The notes under the pieces are model-generated. The model did not search any database. It was not told where the DNA came from and saw only the letters and a list, made by a program, of their open reading frames with translations. Below, piece after piece: positions 32,691-41,122 of a stretch of 61,556 nt of DNA. A program made the position numbers and the translations under genes. Position 1 is the stretch's first letter, and the number at the start of each line of letters is the position of its first letter. Origin of the DNA: JBPCPM01 sp050999155 (GTDB lineage Bacteria > Actinomycetota > Thermoleophilia > Solirubrobacterales > 70-9). The DNA is taken from NCBI GenBank assembly GCA_050999155.1, contig JBPCPM010000006.1, positions 1-61,556 of the forward strand. The letters run 5' to 3'.

Positions 32691-33425
32691 TTAGGTTGCG
32701 GTGTTCGCGCCTGCCGAGCGTTGCCGCAGCGCCTCGAAGACCAGCACGGCGGCCGCTGCCGAGACGTTGAGCGATCCGACCTGGCCCTGCTGGGGGATGG
32801 CGAGCAACGCGTCACACGTACCGGCGACCCGAGGGCGCAGACCCCGTCCCTCGGACCCCAAGACCAGCACGCAGAAGCCGTCGAGGTCTGCATGGTGGTG
32901 CGCGGTGGTCCCCTCGGCTGCCGCGCCGTAGATCCAGGCCCCCGCCTTCTGGGCGTCGGCGAGCCAGTTGGCGAGGTTGCGCACCCGCGCAACCGGCAGG
33001 TGCTCGACGGCGCCGGCCGACGCCTTGACGGCGGCAGGCGTCACCGACGCCGCCCGCCGCTCGCACAGCACCACCCCCAGCGCTCCCCCGGCCTCCGCGC
33101 TGCGGCACACGGCACCGACGTTGTGGGGATCCTGGACCTCGTCCAGGGCGACGATCACTCCCGGTCCACGGGTCAGCAGCTGGGCCGGGTCCCAGTAGGG
33201 GTAGGCGTCGACCTCCGCCACGATCCCCTGGTGCTCGCGGCTGCCGCACAGCCGTTCCAGCTCGTCGGAGCCCGTAGCGGGCGCCTCCCAGACCTGGTGG
33301 ACCCTGCGGCGGCCACGGCCGGCCTCGGCGACCGGCCGGCGACCGTAGATCCGCTCACGCCCGGCCTGCTCGGCCGCCTGCCCCTTCGGGGGCCCCGGCC
33401 GGCCAGGCCGGTTGCGGCGGCTCAC
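32691..33425 (-). CDS. rlmB: 23S rRNA (guanosine-2'-O)-methyltransferase (TrmH/SpoU family)
   Basis: A 244-residue SpoU-family methyltransferase. An N-terminal substrate-binding domain (about residues 28-90, IYGRRPVAEA) precedes the knotted SPOUT domain, with its motifs ALDEVQDPHNVGAVCRSAE, LVLGSEGRGLRP and IPQQGQVGSLNVSAAAAV. It 2'-O-methylates 23S rRNA, by family at G2251 (E. coli numbering). The basic Arg/Pro-rich N-terminal tail is an added feature. GTG 33425 overlaps the cysS stop (GTGA), with GAGG upstream. cysS and rlmB adjacency is common in actinobacteria. Confidence 0.9.
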   Translation of the reverse strand: MSRRNRPGRPGPPKGQAAEQAGRERIYGRRPVAEAGRGRRRVHQVWEAPATGSDELERLCGSREHQGIVAEVDAYPYWDPAQLLTRGPGVIVALDEVQDPHNVGAVCRSAEAGGALGVVLCERRAASVTPAAVKASAGAVEHLPVARVRNLANWLADAQKAGAWIYGAAAEGTTAHHHADLDGFCVLVLGSEGRGLRPRVAGTCDALLAIPQQGQVGSLNVSAAAAVLVFEALRQRSAGANTAT

Positions 33426-34783
33426 GAGCCTCGGGGGACCAGCTCGGCCCCGCCGGCCCCGTCGCGCACGTCCCACCCGCGAGCAGCCAGCTCATCGCGC
33501 AGCCGGTCGGAGGTCGCGAAATCGCGCTGCTCCCGTGCCGCCTGGCGCTCGGCCAGCAGGCGGCGGGCCTGGTCGTCGGGTTCGCGGCCCCGCTCGAGCA
33601 GCGTGTGCAGCCCCAGCACGGGCAGCAGCTCCGCCAGCAGCGCGTGGGCCCCGGCCACCGGACGGCGAAACCCTTCTCCCACCAGCGCGTGCAGCTCGGT
33701 CAGGGCCTGGGGGGTGTTGAAGTCGTCGGCCAGGGCGGCGTCGAAGGCCGCTCGCCGGGCGGCGACCTCAGGATCGGCCTCGCCGGCCACCGGCTCCACG
33801 GTCCGCAGGTAGTTGCGGATGCGATCGAGGCCGGCGTGGGCCTGGGCGACCCGCTGCGCGGAGAACTCGATGGGCTTGCGGTAGTGGCCCGAGACGAAGT
33901 AGGCGATCAGCGCCTCGGCGCCGAAACGCTCAAGGGCCTCCGACAGCTGGAAGATGTTGCCCTCGGACTTCGACATCTTCTCCGCGTCGAGCTGCAGCAT
34001 CCCGTTGTGCATCCAGATGCGAGCGAACCGCTCCCCGGGGTGCGCCGCCTCGGATTGGGCGATCTCGTTCTCGTGGTGGGGGAACACCAGGTCCGAGCCG
34101 CCACCGTGGATGTCGAAGCCCATGCCGAGCTGTTCTTGGGCCATGGCCGAGCACTCGATGTGCCAGCCGGGGCGTCCCTCTCCCCAGGGCGCGGGCCAGC
34201 ACGTGTCCTCGCCAGGCTTTCGGGCCTTCCACAGGGCGAAGTCCAGCGGGTCGCGCTTGCCTGCCTGCTCGCCCGCCTCCTCGCCCTGGTCCATGTCCGC
34301 GGTGGGCCGGTTGGACAGCGATCCGTAGCTCTCGAAGCCACGGACCGAGAAGTAGACGTCGCCGTCCGCCGTGTACGCGCGGCCGGTGTCCAGCAGCGTG
34401 CCGATCAGCTCGACGATCGCCCCGATCGACTCGGTGGCGAGCGGCTCACGATCCGGTCGCCCCAGCCCGAGGCCATCCGTGTCCGCACGGTAGGCCGCGG
34501 ACATCTCCGCCGCCAGCTCGCCCGACGGGATGCCCCGCTCGACGGCGGCCGCGTAGATCTTGTCGTTGATGTCGGTGACGTTGACCACCAGCGTCACCGG
34601 GTACCCCCGGTAGGCGAGATAGCGCTTGAGCAGGGAGAACACGACGAACGGACGGGCGTTGCCGACGTGGATGCGCCCGTAGACCGTCGGCCCACACGCG
34701 TAGATGCCGACGGGCTCGCCGGGGGCCCGCCCGAGACCGACAGGGCTCCCGCTGTGGGTGTCGTGGATGGCGACGTCGCTCAC
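33422..34783 (-). CDS. cysS: cysteinyl-tRNA synthetase
   Basis: A 453-residue class I synthetase. Cys30 in YACGPTVYGRIHVGNAR begins the zinc site and contains the HIGH-type motif. HIECSAMAQEQLG, the HHENEIAQ zinc ligands and KMSKSEGN are intact. The C-terminal DALR/anticodon-binding helices follow. GTG 34783 is chosen over further upstream codons because a TAGCAT box lies 8 nt before it, suggesting a leaderless mRNA. It overlaps rlmB by 4 nt at its end. A MshC identity is unlikely because the synthetase C-terminal region is present. Confidence 0.95.
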   Translation of the reverse strand: MSDVAIHDTHSGSPVGLGRAPGEPVGIYACGPTVYGRIHVGNARPFVVFSLLKRYLAYRGYPVTLVVNVTDINDKIYAAAVERGIPSGELAAEMSAAYRADTDGLGLGRPDREPLATESIGAIVELIGTLLDTGRAYTADGDVYFSVRGFESYGSLSNRPTADMDQGEEAGEQAGKRDPLDFALWKARKPGEDTCWPAPWGEGRPGWHIECSAMAQEQLGMGFDIHGGGSDLVFPHHENEIAQSEAAHPGERFARIWMHNGMLQLDAEKMSKSEGNIFQLSEALERFGAEALIAYFVSGHYRKPIEFSAQRVAQAHAGLDRIRNYLRTVEPVAGEADPEVAARRAAFDAALADDFNTPQALTELHALVGEGFRRPVAGAHALLAELLPVLGLHTLLERGREPDDQARRLLAERQAAREQRDFATSDRLRDELAARGWDVRDGAGGAELVPRGS

Positions 34784-34791
34784 GGTCGCCG

Positions 34792-34797
34792 ATGCTA
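34792..34797 (-). promoter_or_regulatory. putative -10 box of cysS
   Basis: TAGCAT on the minus strand, 8 nt before GTG 34783; no Shine-Dalgarno is present. Confidence 0.4.
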
Positions 34798-34973
34798 GTC
34801 GACCGGTTCGCAACCGCTGCGGGCCCGCGATCGCGACTGCCGAACTCGACGTTCTCCACGCTATGGGTGGCGTTTCGTCAGGTTCGGCCCCTGGAGCTCC
34901 GCGCCTGGCAACCATTTGGCGCAATGTGCGGGCCTTTGGCGCCGTGGCCGCCGCTCCCGTCGGTTGCTCCGGG

Positions 34974-34979
34974 TACCCT
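34974..34979 (+). promoter_or_regulatory. putative -10 box of the SCP2-hydrolase gene
   Basis: TACCCT preceded by GGG lies 9 nt before TTG 34989 and supports that codon as a leaderless start. Confidence 0.4.
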
Positions 34980-34988
34980 GACGCCGTC

Positions 34989-36248
34989 TTGGCGCCCCGG
35001 TCCCCCAAGGATTCGCTCGCCCAGCAGGCCGAGCAGACGCTCGCCTCGCTGCCCAGCCGCTACCTCGGATGCGGGGAGGACCAGGAAGCCACCTTCCAGT
35101 TGATCATGGGGGACATCGGCCGCCGCTGGGAGGTCCAGGTCTCCCGCGCCCGTTGCGTCGTGCGGCCCACCCCGACCCGGCGGGCCGACGTCGTCATCGG
35201 CACCGACGTGCGCACCTGGCTCGATCTGCGGGCCGGGCGCACCTCCAGCGTCCAGGCCGTCACCGACCGCAAGCTCTACGCCCGCGGCAACCTCGACCTG
35301 GCGATCGCCTTCGAGGGGATGTTCCGCCTCCCCGAGGACCGCCCGCCCCGGGTACGCCTGCACGACGTGCGCATCGAAGGCGGGGCCCGCATCCGCACGA
35401 TCACGGCCGGCTCGGGCGACCGGCGGGTGATCCTCCTGCACGGCCTGGGCAGCTCGAAGGTCTCGTTCATCGAGACGATCGCCCACCTCGAGCCGCACTA
35501 CCGGGTCCACGCCATCGACCTGCCCGGCTTCGGGTCCTCGTCCAAGGACCGGGCCCCGCACGACGCCCCGTACTTCGCCCGCAGCGTGGGGCGGTTCATG
35601 GACACGCTGGCCATCGACCAGGCGCACCTGGTCGGCAACTCGATGGGCGGCCGGGTGGCGCTGGAGGTCGCGCTCTCCACCCCGGGCCGCGTCTCCAGCC
35701 TGGGCCTGCTGTGCCCGGCCGTCGCGTTCATCCGCAACCGCGAGTTCGCCCCGCTGGTCAAGCTTTTGCGTCCCGAGCTGGCCGCGATCCCGCATCCGAT
35801 GCTCGAATCCGTGGTCCGGCGGCAGCTTCTGAGCCTTTTCGCCCGGCCCGAGCGGCTGGACCCGGCCATGGCCGACATCGCCACCGACGAGTTCCTGCGC
35901 GTGTACCGCTCCCGGTCGGCCCGTGTGGCGTTCGCCTCCGCCGCCCGCCAGATCTACCTCGACCCGCCCCAGGGCCGCGACGGGCTGTGGACCCGGCTCG
36001 CCGGTCTCGAGCGGCCGGCGCTGTTCGTCTGGGGCAGCCACGACACCCTGATCCCGGCCGGCTTTGCTCGCCACGTCGAGCGCGTGCTGCCCCACGCGCG
36101 GCAGGTCACCTTCGACGACTGCGGGCACGTTCCGCAGATCGAGCATCCGCGGCAGACCAACGGCCTGCTGCACTCGTTCATGAGCCGTGTGGACACCGAG
36201 GCGCGCCGGGGCCACGAGCCTGTCCAGCGCCTGCGCCGCGTGGCCTGA
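34989..36248 (+). CDS. SCP2 sterol-transfer domain fused to alpha/beta hydrolase
   Basis: A 419-residue protein in two parts. Residues 1-125 resemble an SCP2 lipid-binding domain (VQVSRARCVV, KLYARGNLDLAIAFEGMF). Residues 135-400 form an alpha/beta hydrolase with HGLGSSKVSF, the nucleophile elbow GNSMGG (Ser218), WGSHDTLIP supplying the acid, and CGHVPQIEHP supplying His. The combination suggests a lipid-binding esterase. TTG 34989 is chosen because of the -10 box upstream; ATG 34863 is an alternative. The next gene is an acyltransferase on the same strand, consistent with a lipid function. Confidence 0.8.
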   Translation: MAPRSPKDSLAQQAEQTLASLPSRYLGCGEDQEATFQLIMGDIGRRWEVQVSRARCVVRPTPTRRADVVIGTDVRTWLDLRAGRTSSVQAVTDRKLYARGNLDLAIAFEGMFRLPEDRPPRVRLHDVRIEGGARIRTITAGSGDRRVILLHGLGSSKVSFIETIAHLEPHYRVHAIDLPGFGSSSKDRAPHDAPYFARSVGRFMDTLAIDQAHLVGNSMGGRVALEVALSTPGRVSSLGLLCPAVAFIRNREFAPLVKLLRPELAAIPHPMLESVVRRQLLSLFARPERLDPAMADIATDEFLRVYRSRSARVAFASAARQIYLDPPQGRDGLWTRLAGLERPALFVWGSHDTLIPAGFARHVERVLPHARQVTFDDCGHVPQIEHPRQTNGLLHSFMSRVDTEARRGHEPVQRLRRVA

Positions 36249-36277
36249 CGGGCCTCCGGACCGGCCCGCCGCTCGAC

Positions 36278-36283
36278 TACCCT
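36278..36283 (+). promoter_or_regulatory. putative -10 box of the 36290 acyltransferase gene
   Basis: TACCCT exactly 6 nt before GTG 36290, repeating the arrangement seen at the MauED fusion gene. Confidence 0.45.
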
Positions 36284-36289
36284 CCTTTC

Positions 36290-37240
36290 GTGCCCACCGA
36301 CAGCGCACTCGCCGATCACGCGTCGACCAACGGCGCCGGGGATCCTGGACACGCCCGGGCCGCCCCGGCCGAGGCCGACGGGGGCCCACTCTCCACCCTG
36401 GGCCGCGTCGCCGGCGCGGCGGCCGGGCGCCTGGCCTCGCTGGCGCCCAGCGCCGATCTCGACGACCGCGATCCCGACTACATCCGCGAGAAGCTTCCCC
36501 TGGCCTGGATCGTGTCGACGATCTGGTTCCGGGCCGAGGTCCGCAACCTCGGCAACATTCCCGAGCGGGGGCCGGCGCTGCTCGTCGGCAACCACTCCGG
36601 CGGGGTGATGACCCCCGATACCACCGTGCTGTCGCTCGCCTTCAGCACGTACTTCGGCGTCGAGCGCCGGTTTCACCAGCTGGCCCACAACCTCCTGTTC
36701 ATGACGCCGATGGGCGGCCCGGCCCGGCGGTTCGGCACGGTTGCAGCCGATCCCGACAACGCCCGCCAGGCGCTTGAGGCGGGAGCCGTGGTGCTGGTCT
36801 ACCCCGGCGGCGACTGGGAGACCCACCGGCCGAGCTGGAAGCGCCACACGCTGGACTTCGACGGCCGCAAGGGGTTCATCCACCTGGCCCTGGAGGCCGG
36901 CGTGCCGCTGGTCCCCGTCGTGGCCGTCGGCGGCCAGGAGACCGCCCTGTTCCTCGGCCAGGGCGGCCGGCTGGCCCGGCTGCTGCGCCTCGACAAGATC
37001 GCGCGCGCCAAGGTCCTGCCGGTGTCGCTCGCGCTGCCCTGGGGGCTCAACGTCGGCGACGCGCTGGGCCACATTCCCCTGCCCGCAAAGATCACGATGG
37101 AGGTCCTGCCCCCGATCGACCTCAAGGCCGAGTTCGGGTCCGACCCGGACATCGACGAGATCTACGACCACGTCACCCGGCTGATGCAGGACGCGCTGAG
37201 CTCCCTCGGGGCCGAGCGCCGCTACCCGATCGTCGGCTGA
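36290..37240 (+). CDS. lysophospholipid acyltransferase family protein
   Basis: A 316-residue member of the PlsC-type acyltransferase superfamily. The catalytic region reads GNHSGGVMTPD (about residues 99-109), so the acidic residue lies further from the His than in canonical HX4D. This HSGG form occurs in a diverged branch related to diacylglycerol acyltransferases. VYPGGDWETHRPSWK replaces the usual FPEGTR block. There is no obvious membrane segment beyond a hydrophobic stretch near residue 75. GTG 36290 is supported by the TACCCT box. The SRPBCC gene starts 6 nt downstream, so the two are co-transcribed. Confidence 0.85.
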   Translation: MPTDSALADHASTNGAGDPGHARAAPAEADGGPLSTLGRVAGAAAGRLASLAPSADLDDRDPDYIREKLPLAWIVSTIWFRAEVRNLGNIPERGPALLVGNHSGGVMTPDTTVLSLAFSTYFGVERRFHQLAHNLLFMTPMGGPARRFGTVAADPDNARQALEAGAVVLVYPGGDWETHRPSWKRHTLDFDGRKGFIHLALEAGVPLVPVVAVGGQETALFLGQGGRLARLLRLDKIARAKVLPVSLALPWGLNVGDALGHIPLPAKITMEVLPPIDLKAEFGSDPDIDEIYDHVTRLMQDALSSLGAERRYPIVG

Positions 37241-37246
37241 CCATCC

Positions 37247-37738
37247 ATGCGCCTGACCCAGGACATCGCGTGCAACGCGCCCGTCGAGGCCGTGTGGGAG
37301 TACATCAACGAGCCCGCCAACTACCTGCACTTCATGTCGGGGATGACGCGCTGGGAAGTCGCCGGCGAGCGGCGGTCGGGCAAGGGCGCCCGCTACCGGA
37401 TGCTGATGCGCGTGGGCTCCGCCGAGGTCGGCGGCCTGATCGAGATCGTGGACTGGCGCTCACCGACCGACATGGCCTGGACCTCGATCCTCGGCGTCGA
37501 CCAGCGCGGCCGCTGGCGGCTGCGAGCCCTGCCCGACGGCCGCACCAAGATCGAGCTGCGCTACCAGTTCGGCGTGGCGGGTAGCGGCATCGGAGGCTGG
37601 CTGGCCGAGCAGCTGGCGTCCCCGGTGGTCAGCGAACATCTGCGCCGCTCGCTGCACCTGCTCAAGCGCCAGGTCGAGCACGAGCAGCTGCGCCGCCGCG
37701 CCGAGGAGCGCAAGCTGCGCCGCACGGCCACCGCCTGA
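37247..37738 (+). CDS. SRPBCC (START-like) family protein
   Basis: A 163-residue protein of the polyketide cyclase/SRPBCC fold. It starts MRLTQDIACNAPVEAVWEYI, the usual first strand and helix, and has NYLHFMSGMTRWEV and TSILGVDQRGRWRL in the core. These domains bind hydrophobic ligands in a deep pocket. The C-terminal helix is long and very basic (KLRRTATA end). It lies 6 nt after the acyltransferase gene, suggesting lipid binding in the same pathway. Confidence 0.85.
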   Translation: MRLTQDIACNAPVEAVWEYINEPANYLHFMSGMTRWEVAGERRSGKGARYRMLMRVGSAEVGGLIEIVDWRSPTDMAWTSILGVDQRGRWRLRALPDGRTKIELRYQFGVAGSGIGGWLAEQLASPVVSEHLRRSLHLLKRQVEHEQLRRRAEERKLRRTATA

Positions 37739-37756
37739 GGCGGCGTCCACCACGCT

Positions 37757-37806
37757 CGCTGAACGATTGTCGGGTCGAGGGGGCGGAGAACCGTTCAGCG
37801 AACGGG
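37757..37806. terminator. candidate bidirectional terminator
   Basis: Between convergent genes, CGCTGAACG (37757-37765) pairs with CGTTCAGCG (37792-37800). The right arm also sits in a local hairpin CCGTTC-AGC-GAACGG (37791-37805). No U-tract is visible on either strand. Confidence 0.4.
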
Positions 37807-37824
37807 GATGCCCGGCTCAACACG

Positions 37825-39471
37825 CTAGGCGTCGCCGCCGTCCTCGTCGTCGGTGAGCTCGTTCTTGAGCACCTTGCCCGTGGCGTTGCGCGGCAGCTCG
37901 TCGATGAACTCCACGTCGCGGGGGACCTTGTAGCTGGCGAGGTTGTCCTTGACGATCTGCTTGACGTCGTCGGCCGAGAGCTCCTCGCCCTCGTTGAGCA
38001 CCACGACGGCCTTCAGGCGCTGGCCCCAGTCCTCGTCGTCGACGCCCATGACGGCGACCTCGTCGACCTCGTCGCGCTCACCGAGAAGGTCCTCGAGCTC
38101 CTGGGGGAAGACGTTCTCGCCGCCGGAGACGATCATCTCGTCGTCGCGGCCGTCGATGTGCAGCCGCTGCTCGTCGTCGAAGTGGCCGAGGTCGCCGCTG
38201 GAGATCAGGTCGTCGAGGGTGTCCTTGGACTCCTCGCCGCCGGTGTAGCCCTCGAAGGACATGCTGTTGCCGACGAAGATCTGGCCGGTCTCGCCGTGCT
38301 CGACGTCGTTGCCGTCCTCGTCGACGATGCGCACGGTGGTGCCGATCGGGACCTTGCCGGCGTTGCCGGGCGCGGCGCGCAGGTCGCTCGGCTGGGCGAT
38401 GGTGGCCCAGGCGACCTCGGTCGAGCCGTAGAGGTTGTAGAGGTTGTCGCCGAAGGTGTCCATCCAGCGGATGTCGATCTTGCCCGTCAGGGCCGAGCCG
38501 CTGACCGCCGTGACCTTCAGGCGGCTCGAGATGTCGTAACCGTCGATGACGTCGTCGTCGAGGCCGAGGATCCGCTGCATCATCACCGGGACGACGATCA
38601 GCGCATCGGCGTCGTGGTCGACGATCGCCTGCAGGCTCTGCTCGGGGTCGAACCCGCGGCGCAGGACCAGGGTGGAGCCCAACAGCATGCCGAGCATGAA
38701 GTGGGCAAAGCCCCACGAGTGAAACAGCGGACAGGCGATGTGGGTCGTCTCCCCCGCCTTGAGCGGGATCTTCTGCAGCAGCGCGGCGGCCGGCTGCAGG
38801 CCGCTCGGTCCGCTGCGCTGGGCGCCCTTGGGGGTGCCGGTGGTCCCGGAGGTGAGGATGGTGAAGCCGCTCGGCTCGTCGGGAGAGCCGACGCCGTCGG
38901 GCGAGCCGGAGTCGATCAGCTCGTCGAGGGTCGGATCGGACACCTCGCCGTCGTGCCAGGCAACGAACTTGGGGAGGTCGTCGATGTCGTCGAGCAGCTC
39001 GGTGAACTCCTCGTCGTAGACCATCGCACTCGGCGCCTCGCGCTCGGTGACCTCGGTCAGCTGGGGCTTGGAGAACATCGTGTTCATGAACAGGACGTTC
39101 GCGCCCAGGTGCGAGCAGGCGACGACGGTCTCGATGAACCCCCGGTGGTTGCGGCACATGATCGCCACGCCGTCGCCCTCGGAGATGCCGCGGTCGGCCA
39201 GGCTCGACGCCAGCCGCCGGGAGCGGTCGTGCAGCTCGGCGAAGGTGACGTCGCCCAGCTCGTCGCTGATGGCCGTGCGGTCCGGATGGCGGGCGGCAGC
39301 GGCGGCGTACCCGGCGGCCGGGCTCGCGCCCCAGCGGCGCAGGGCGTCCAGCGCGCGCGCGACCTTGTCGGGGCGCATCGGCCGTACCACACCGGCCTCG
39401 GCCAGGATCCTGACCATCTGCGCGTGGTCCACGACGTTCTTGACGTGCGAGGGCACCGAGGGTGGGGTCAT
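37825..39471 (-). CDS. AMP-dependent acyl-CoA synthetase/ligase
   Basis: A 548-residue adenylate-forming enzyme that would activate a fatty acid to acyl-CoA. The phosphate-binding motif is LTSGTTGTPKGA, and YGSTEVAW is the A5 motif. DEMIVSGGENVFPQELED and PRNATGKVLKNEL are the C-terminal hinge and catalytic Lys motifs. All expected blocks are present, and the length is normal. The chain-length preference is unknown. ATG 39471 follows AAGGACGG. It lies near thiolase and HAD-type genes in the same window, but not in an operon with them. Confidence 0.92.
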   Translation of the reverse strand: MTPPSVPSHVKNVVDHAQMVRILAEAGVVRPMRPDKVARALDALRRWGASPAAGYAAAAARHPDRTAISDELGDVTFAELHDRSRRLASSLADRGISEGDGVAIMCRNHRGFIETVVACSHLGANVLFMNTMFSKPQLTEVTEREAPSAMVYDEEFTELLDDIDDLPKFVAWHDGEVSDPTLDELIDSGSPDGVGSPDEPSGFTILTSGTTGTPKGAQRSGPSGLQPAAALLQKIPLKAGETTHIACPLFHSWGFAHFMLGMLLGSTLVLRRGFDPEQSLQAIVDHDADALIVVPVMMQRILGLDDDVIDGYDISSRLKVTAVSGSALTGKIDIRWMDTFGDNLYNLYGSTEVAWATIAQPSDLRAAPGNAGKVPIGTTVRIVDEDGNDVEHGETGQIFVGNSMSFEGYTGGEESKDTLDDLISSGDLGHFDDEQRLHIDGRDDEMIVSGGENVFPQELEDLLGERDEVDEVAVMGVDDEDWGQRLKAVVVLNEGEELSADDVKQIVKDNLASYKVPRDVEFIDELPRNATGKVLKNELTDDEDGGDA

Positions 39472-39541
39472 GCGGGAAACCGTCCTTGCTCGCGTTCGGG
39501 CCCCGGTCGTCTCGGGCGCCTCCTGTTGCCGAGAACCTAGT

Positions 39542-40000
39542 TCATATCGTGAGGAGTGCGACGGCAAACGCCGCGATCCCCTCGCCCCGGCCGACGGGCC
39601 CCATCCGCTCGTTGGTCGTCGCCTTGACGTTGACCGGAGCGCCGAGCACCTCTTCGAGGTTGGCCGCCATCGCCCGGCGGTGGGGTCCCAGGCGGGGGGC
39701 CTCGCACACGATCGTGACATCGGCGTTGACCACCCGCCCCGGACCGCCGGCCAGAGCCACGCGCAGCAGCTCCAGGGAGTCGGCGTCACGCCACCGCGGA
39801 TCGTCGTCGGGGAACAGCTCGCCGATGTCGCCGCGCCCGACGGCGCCGAGCACGGCGTCGGTGACCGCGTGGGCGACGACGTCCGCGTCCGAGTGGCCCT
39901 CGAGGCCCCGGTCGTGCGGGATCCGCACGCCGCCGAGGATCAGCGGCCGTCCTTCGACGAGGCGGTGGCTGTCGTACCCGTGGCCGATCCGGTGGGTCAT
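39542..40000 (-). CDS. ispF: 2-C-methyl-D-erythritol 2,4-cyclodiphosphate synthase
   Basis: A 152-residue MEP-pathway enzyme that cyclises CDP-ME 2-phosphate. The metal ligands are Asp10 and His12 (GYDSH) and His44. GLEGHSDADVVAHAVTDA and NVKATTNERMGPVGRGEG are conserved blocks. Its start overlaps the upstream PHP-phosphatase stop (ATGA). IspD, the enzyme two steps earlier, is encoded about 1 kb upstream with the PHP gene between them, an unusual interruption of the usual ispD-ispF pair. Confidence 0.95.
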   Translation of the reverse strand: MTHRIGHGYDSHRLVEGRPLILGGVRIPHDRGLEGHSDADVVAHAVTDAVLGAVGRGDIGELFPDDDPRWRDADSLELLRVALAGGPGRVVNADVTIVCEAPRLGPHRRAMAANLEEVLGAPVNVKATTNERMGPVGRGEGIAAFAVALLTI

Positions 40001-40821
40001 CCGAGATCCTGCTCTGAGCACCGACGGCCGCTGAACACGCAGACCGATGAGACCCCGGCGTCGCGCAGGGTCGCGACGGCCTGCTCGTAGCTGTAGCCGA
40101 GGTCCTCGGGGCGATGCGCGTCTGACGACAGCGCAAAGCGGGCGCCGGCGTCCACGAGCATCTCCAGCAGCGCCGGCCCGGGGTACAGTTCGCTGGCCGG
40201 CTTGCGCAGCCCGGCGGTCGACACCTCGACGACGACACCGGTTTCCGCCACGGCCTCGACGAGGGGCTCGTAGTAGTGGCGCGCGTCGCGGCCGGGCGCG
40301 GGGCGCCGCTCGCCCCACACCTTCACCAGGTCGGGGTGGGCGAGGATGTCGAAGAGGCCGCTGCGCGCTGCCTCGGCGACGGTGTCGAAGTACCGTCGCC
40401 AGATCGCCTCGGGGTCTCGGCCCGTGTCCCAGATGTCGTAGCCCTCGTGGTCGACGGCGTCGTCGCCGAGGAAGTGGACCGACCCGAGGACGTAGTCGAA
40501 GTCGCAGCGGTCCAGCACGCCGGCCATGCGGTCCTCGGTCCCGGGGATGAAGTCGGCCTCGATGCCGACCTTCAGGCCCTGCTCGGCCAGAAAGCCGCAG
40601 TAGGACTCGATGTCGTCACGCGCACTGTCGCGCCACAGCGGGTGCTGCCAGACCTCCAGGGCGTCGCGAAACCGGTAGATGTGCTCGGAGACCCCGAGGT
40701 CGCCGATCCCGGCCTCCTGGGCGGCCGCCTGGTAGCGCTCGGCGTTGGCGGCCGTGAAGTACCGCTCCGCCGGCGTGTCGGGCCCGTCCGGGCGCAGGTG
40801 GACGTGGTAGTCGGTGAGCAC
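39997..40821 (-). CDS. PHP-domain phosphatase (histidinol-phosphatase-like)
   Basis: A 274-residue PHP-fold metallophosphatase. DYHVHLRPDG (His6, His8) is the first metal-binding motif. VSEHIYRF, EADFIPGTED, GSVHFL, DILAHPDLVK and SSDAHRPEDLG provide the rest. The pattern resembles HisK/HisJ histidinol phosphatases of Bacillus and actinobacteria, but substrate identity needs biochemical proof, as no other his genes are in the window. GTG 40821 has a TAGGGT box 7 nt upstream, so the gene is probably leaderless and the promoter for the PHP-ispF pair. Confidence 0.88.
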   Translation of the reverse strand: MLTDYHVHLRPDGPDTPAERYFTAANAERYQAAAQEAGIGDLGVSEHIYRFRDALEVWQHPLWRDSARDDIESYCGFLAEQGLKVGIEADFIPGTEDRMAGVLDRCDFDYVLGSVHFLGDDAVDHEGYDIWDTGRDPEAIWRRYFDTVAEAARSGLFDILAHPDLVKVWGERRPAPGRDARHYYEPLVEAVAETGVVVEVSTAGLRKPASELYPGPALLEMLVDAGARFALSSDAHRPEDLGYSYEQAVATLRDAGVSSVCVFSGRRCSEQDLG

Positions 40822-40828
40822 GGGCCGA

Positions 40829-40834
40829 ACCCTA
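40829..40834 (-). promoter_or_regulatory. putative -10 box of the PHP phosphatase gene
   Basis: TAGGGT on the minus strand, 7 nt before GTG 40821. Confidence 0.4.
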
Positions 40835-40930
40835 GAGGCAGGAAGGCCCGCACACCCCGCTCGGTGCACCCTTGTCCGCGCCCGGGCCCGGCAAACCGTT
40901 CGGCGAGCGGGGGGATGCGATGATCCGGCG

Positions 40931-41122
40931 GTGCGAACGCTGCTCCTTGCCCTTGCCGCCTTCGCCGCCGGCACCGGCCTCGGCTCGATCTTCGGCGCCG
41001 AGCTGGGCACGGCATTCACCGTCGGGGAGTTCGGCTTCGTCGCGGTGCTGTTCGGCGAGATGGTCAGGCCGCGCGGGCGGCCAGCAGCGCCGCCGCAAGC
41101 GCGAGATCAGCCGGACGCGTGA
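40931..41122 (+). CDS. small hydrophobic membrane protein, partly antisense to ispD
   Basis: A 63-residue candidate starting at GTG 40931 with a GATGAT box 6 nt upstream. One or two hydrophobic segments (LLLALAAFAAGTGLGSIFG, then FTVGEFGFVAVLFGEM) precede a short basic tail. The first 45 codons have strongly GC-biased third positions, as in real genes here. The last 59 nt overlap the 3' end of ispD on the other strand. The function is unknown; such small proteins are easily missed. Confidence 0.5.
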   Translation: MRTLLLALAAFAAGTGLGSIFGAELGTAFTVGEFGFVAVLFGEMVRPRGRPAAPPQARDQPDA

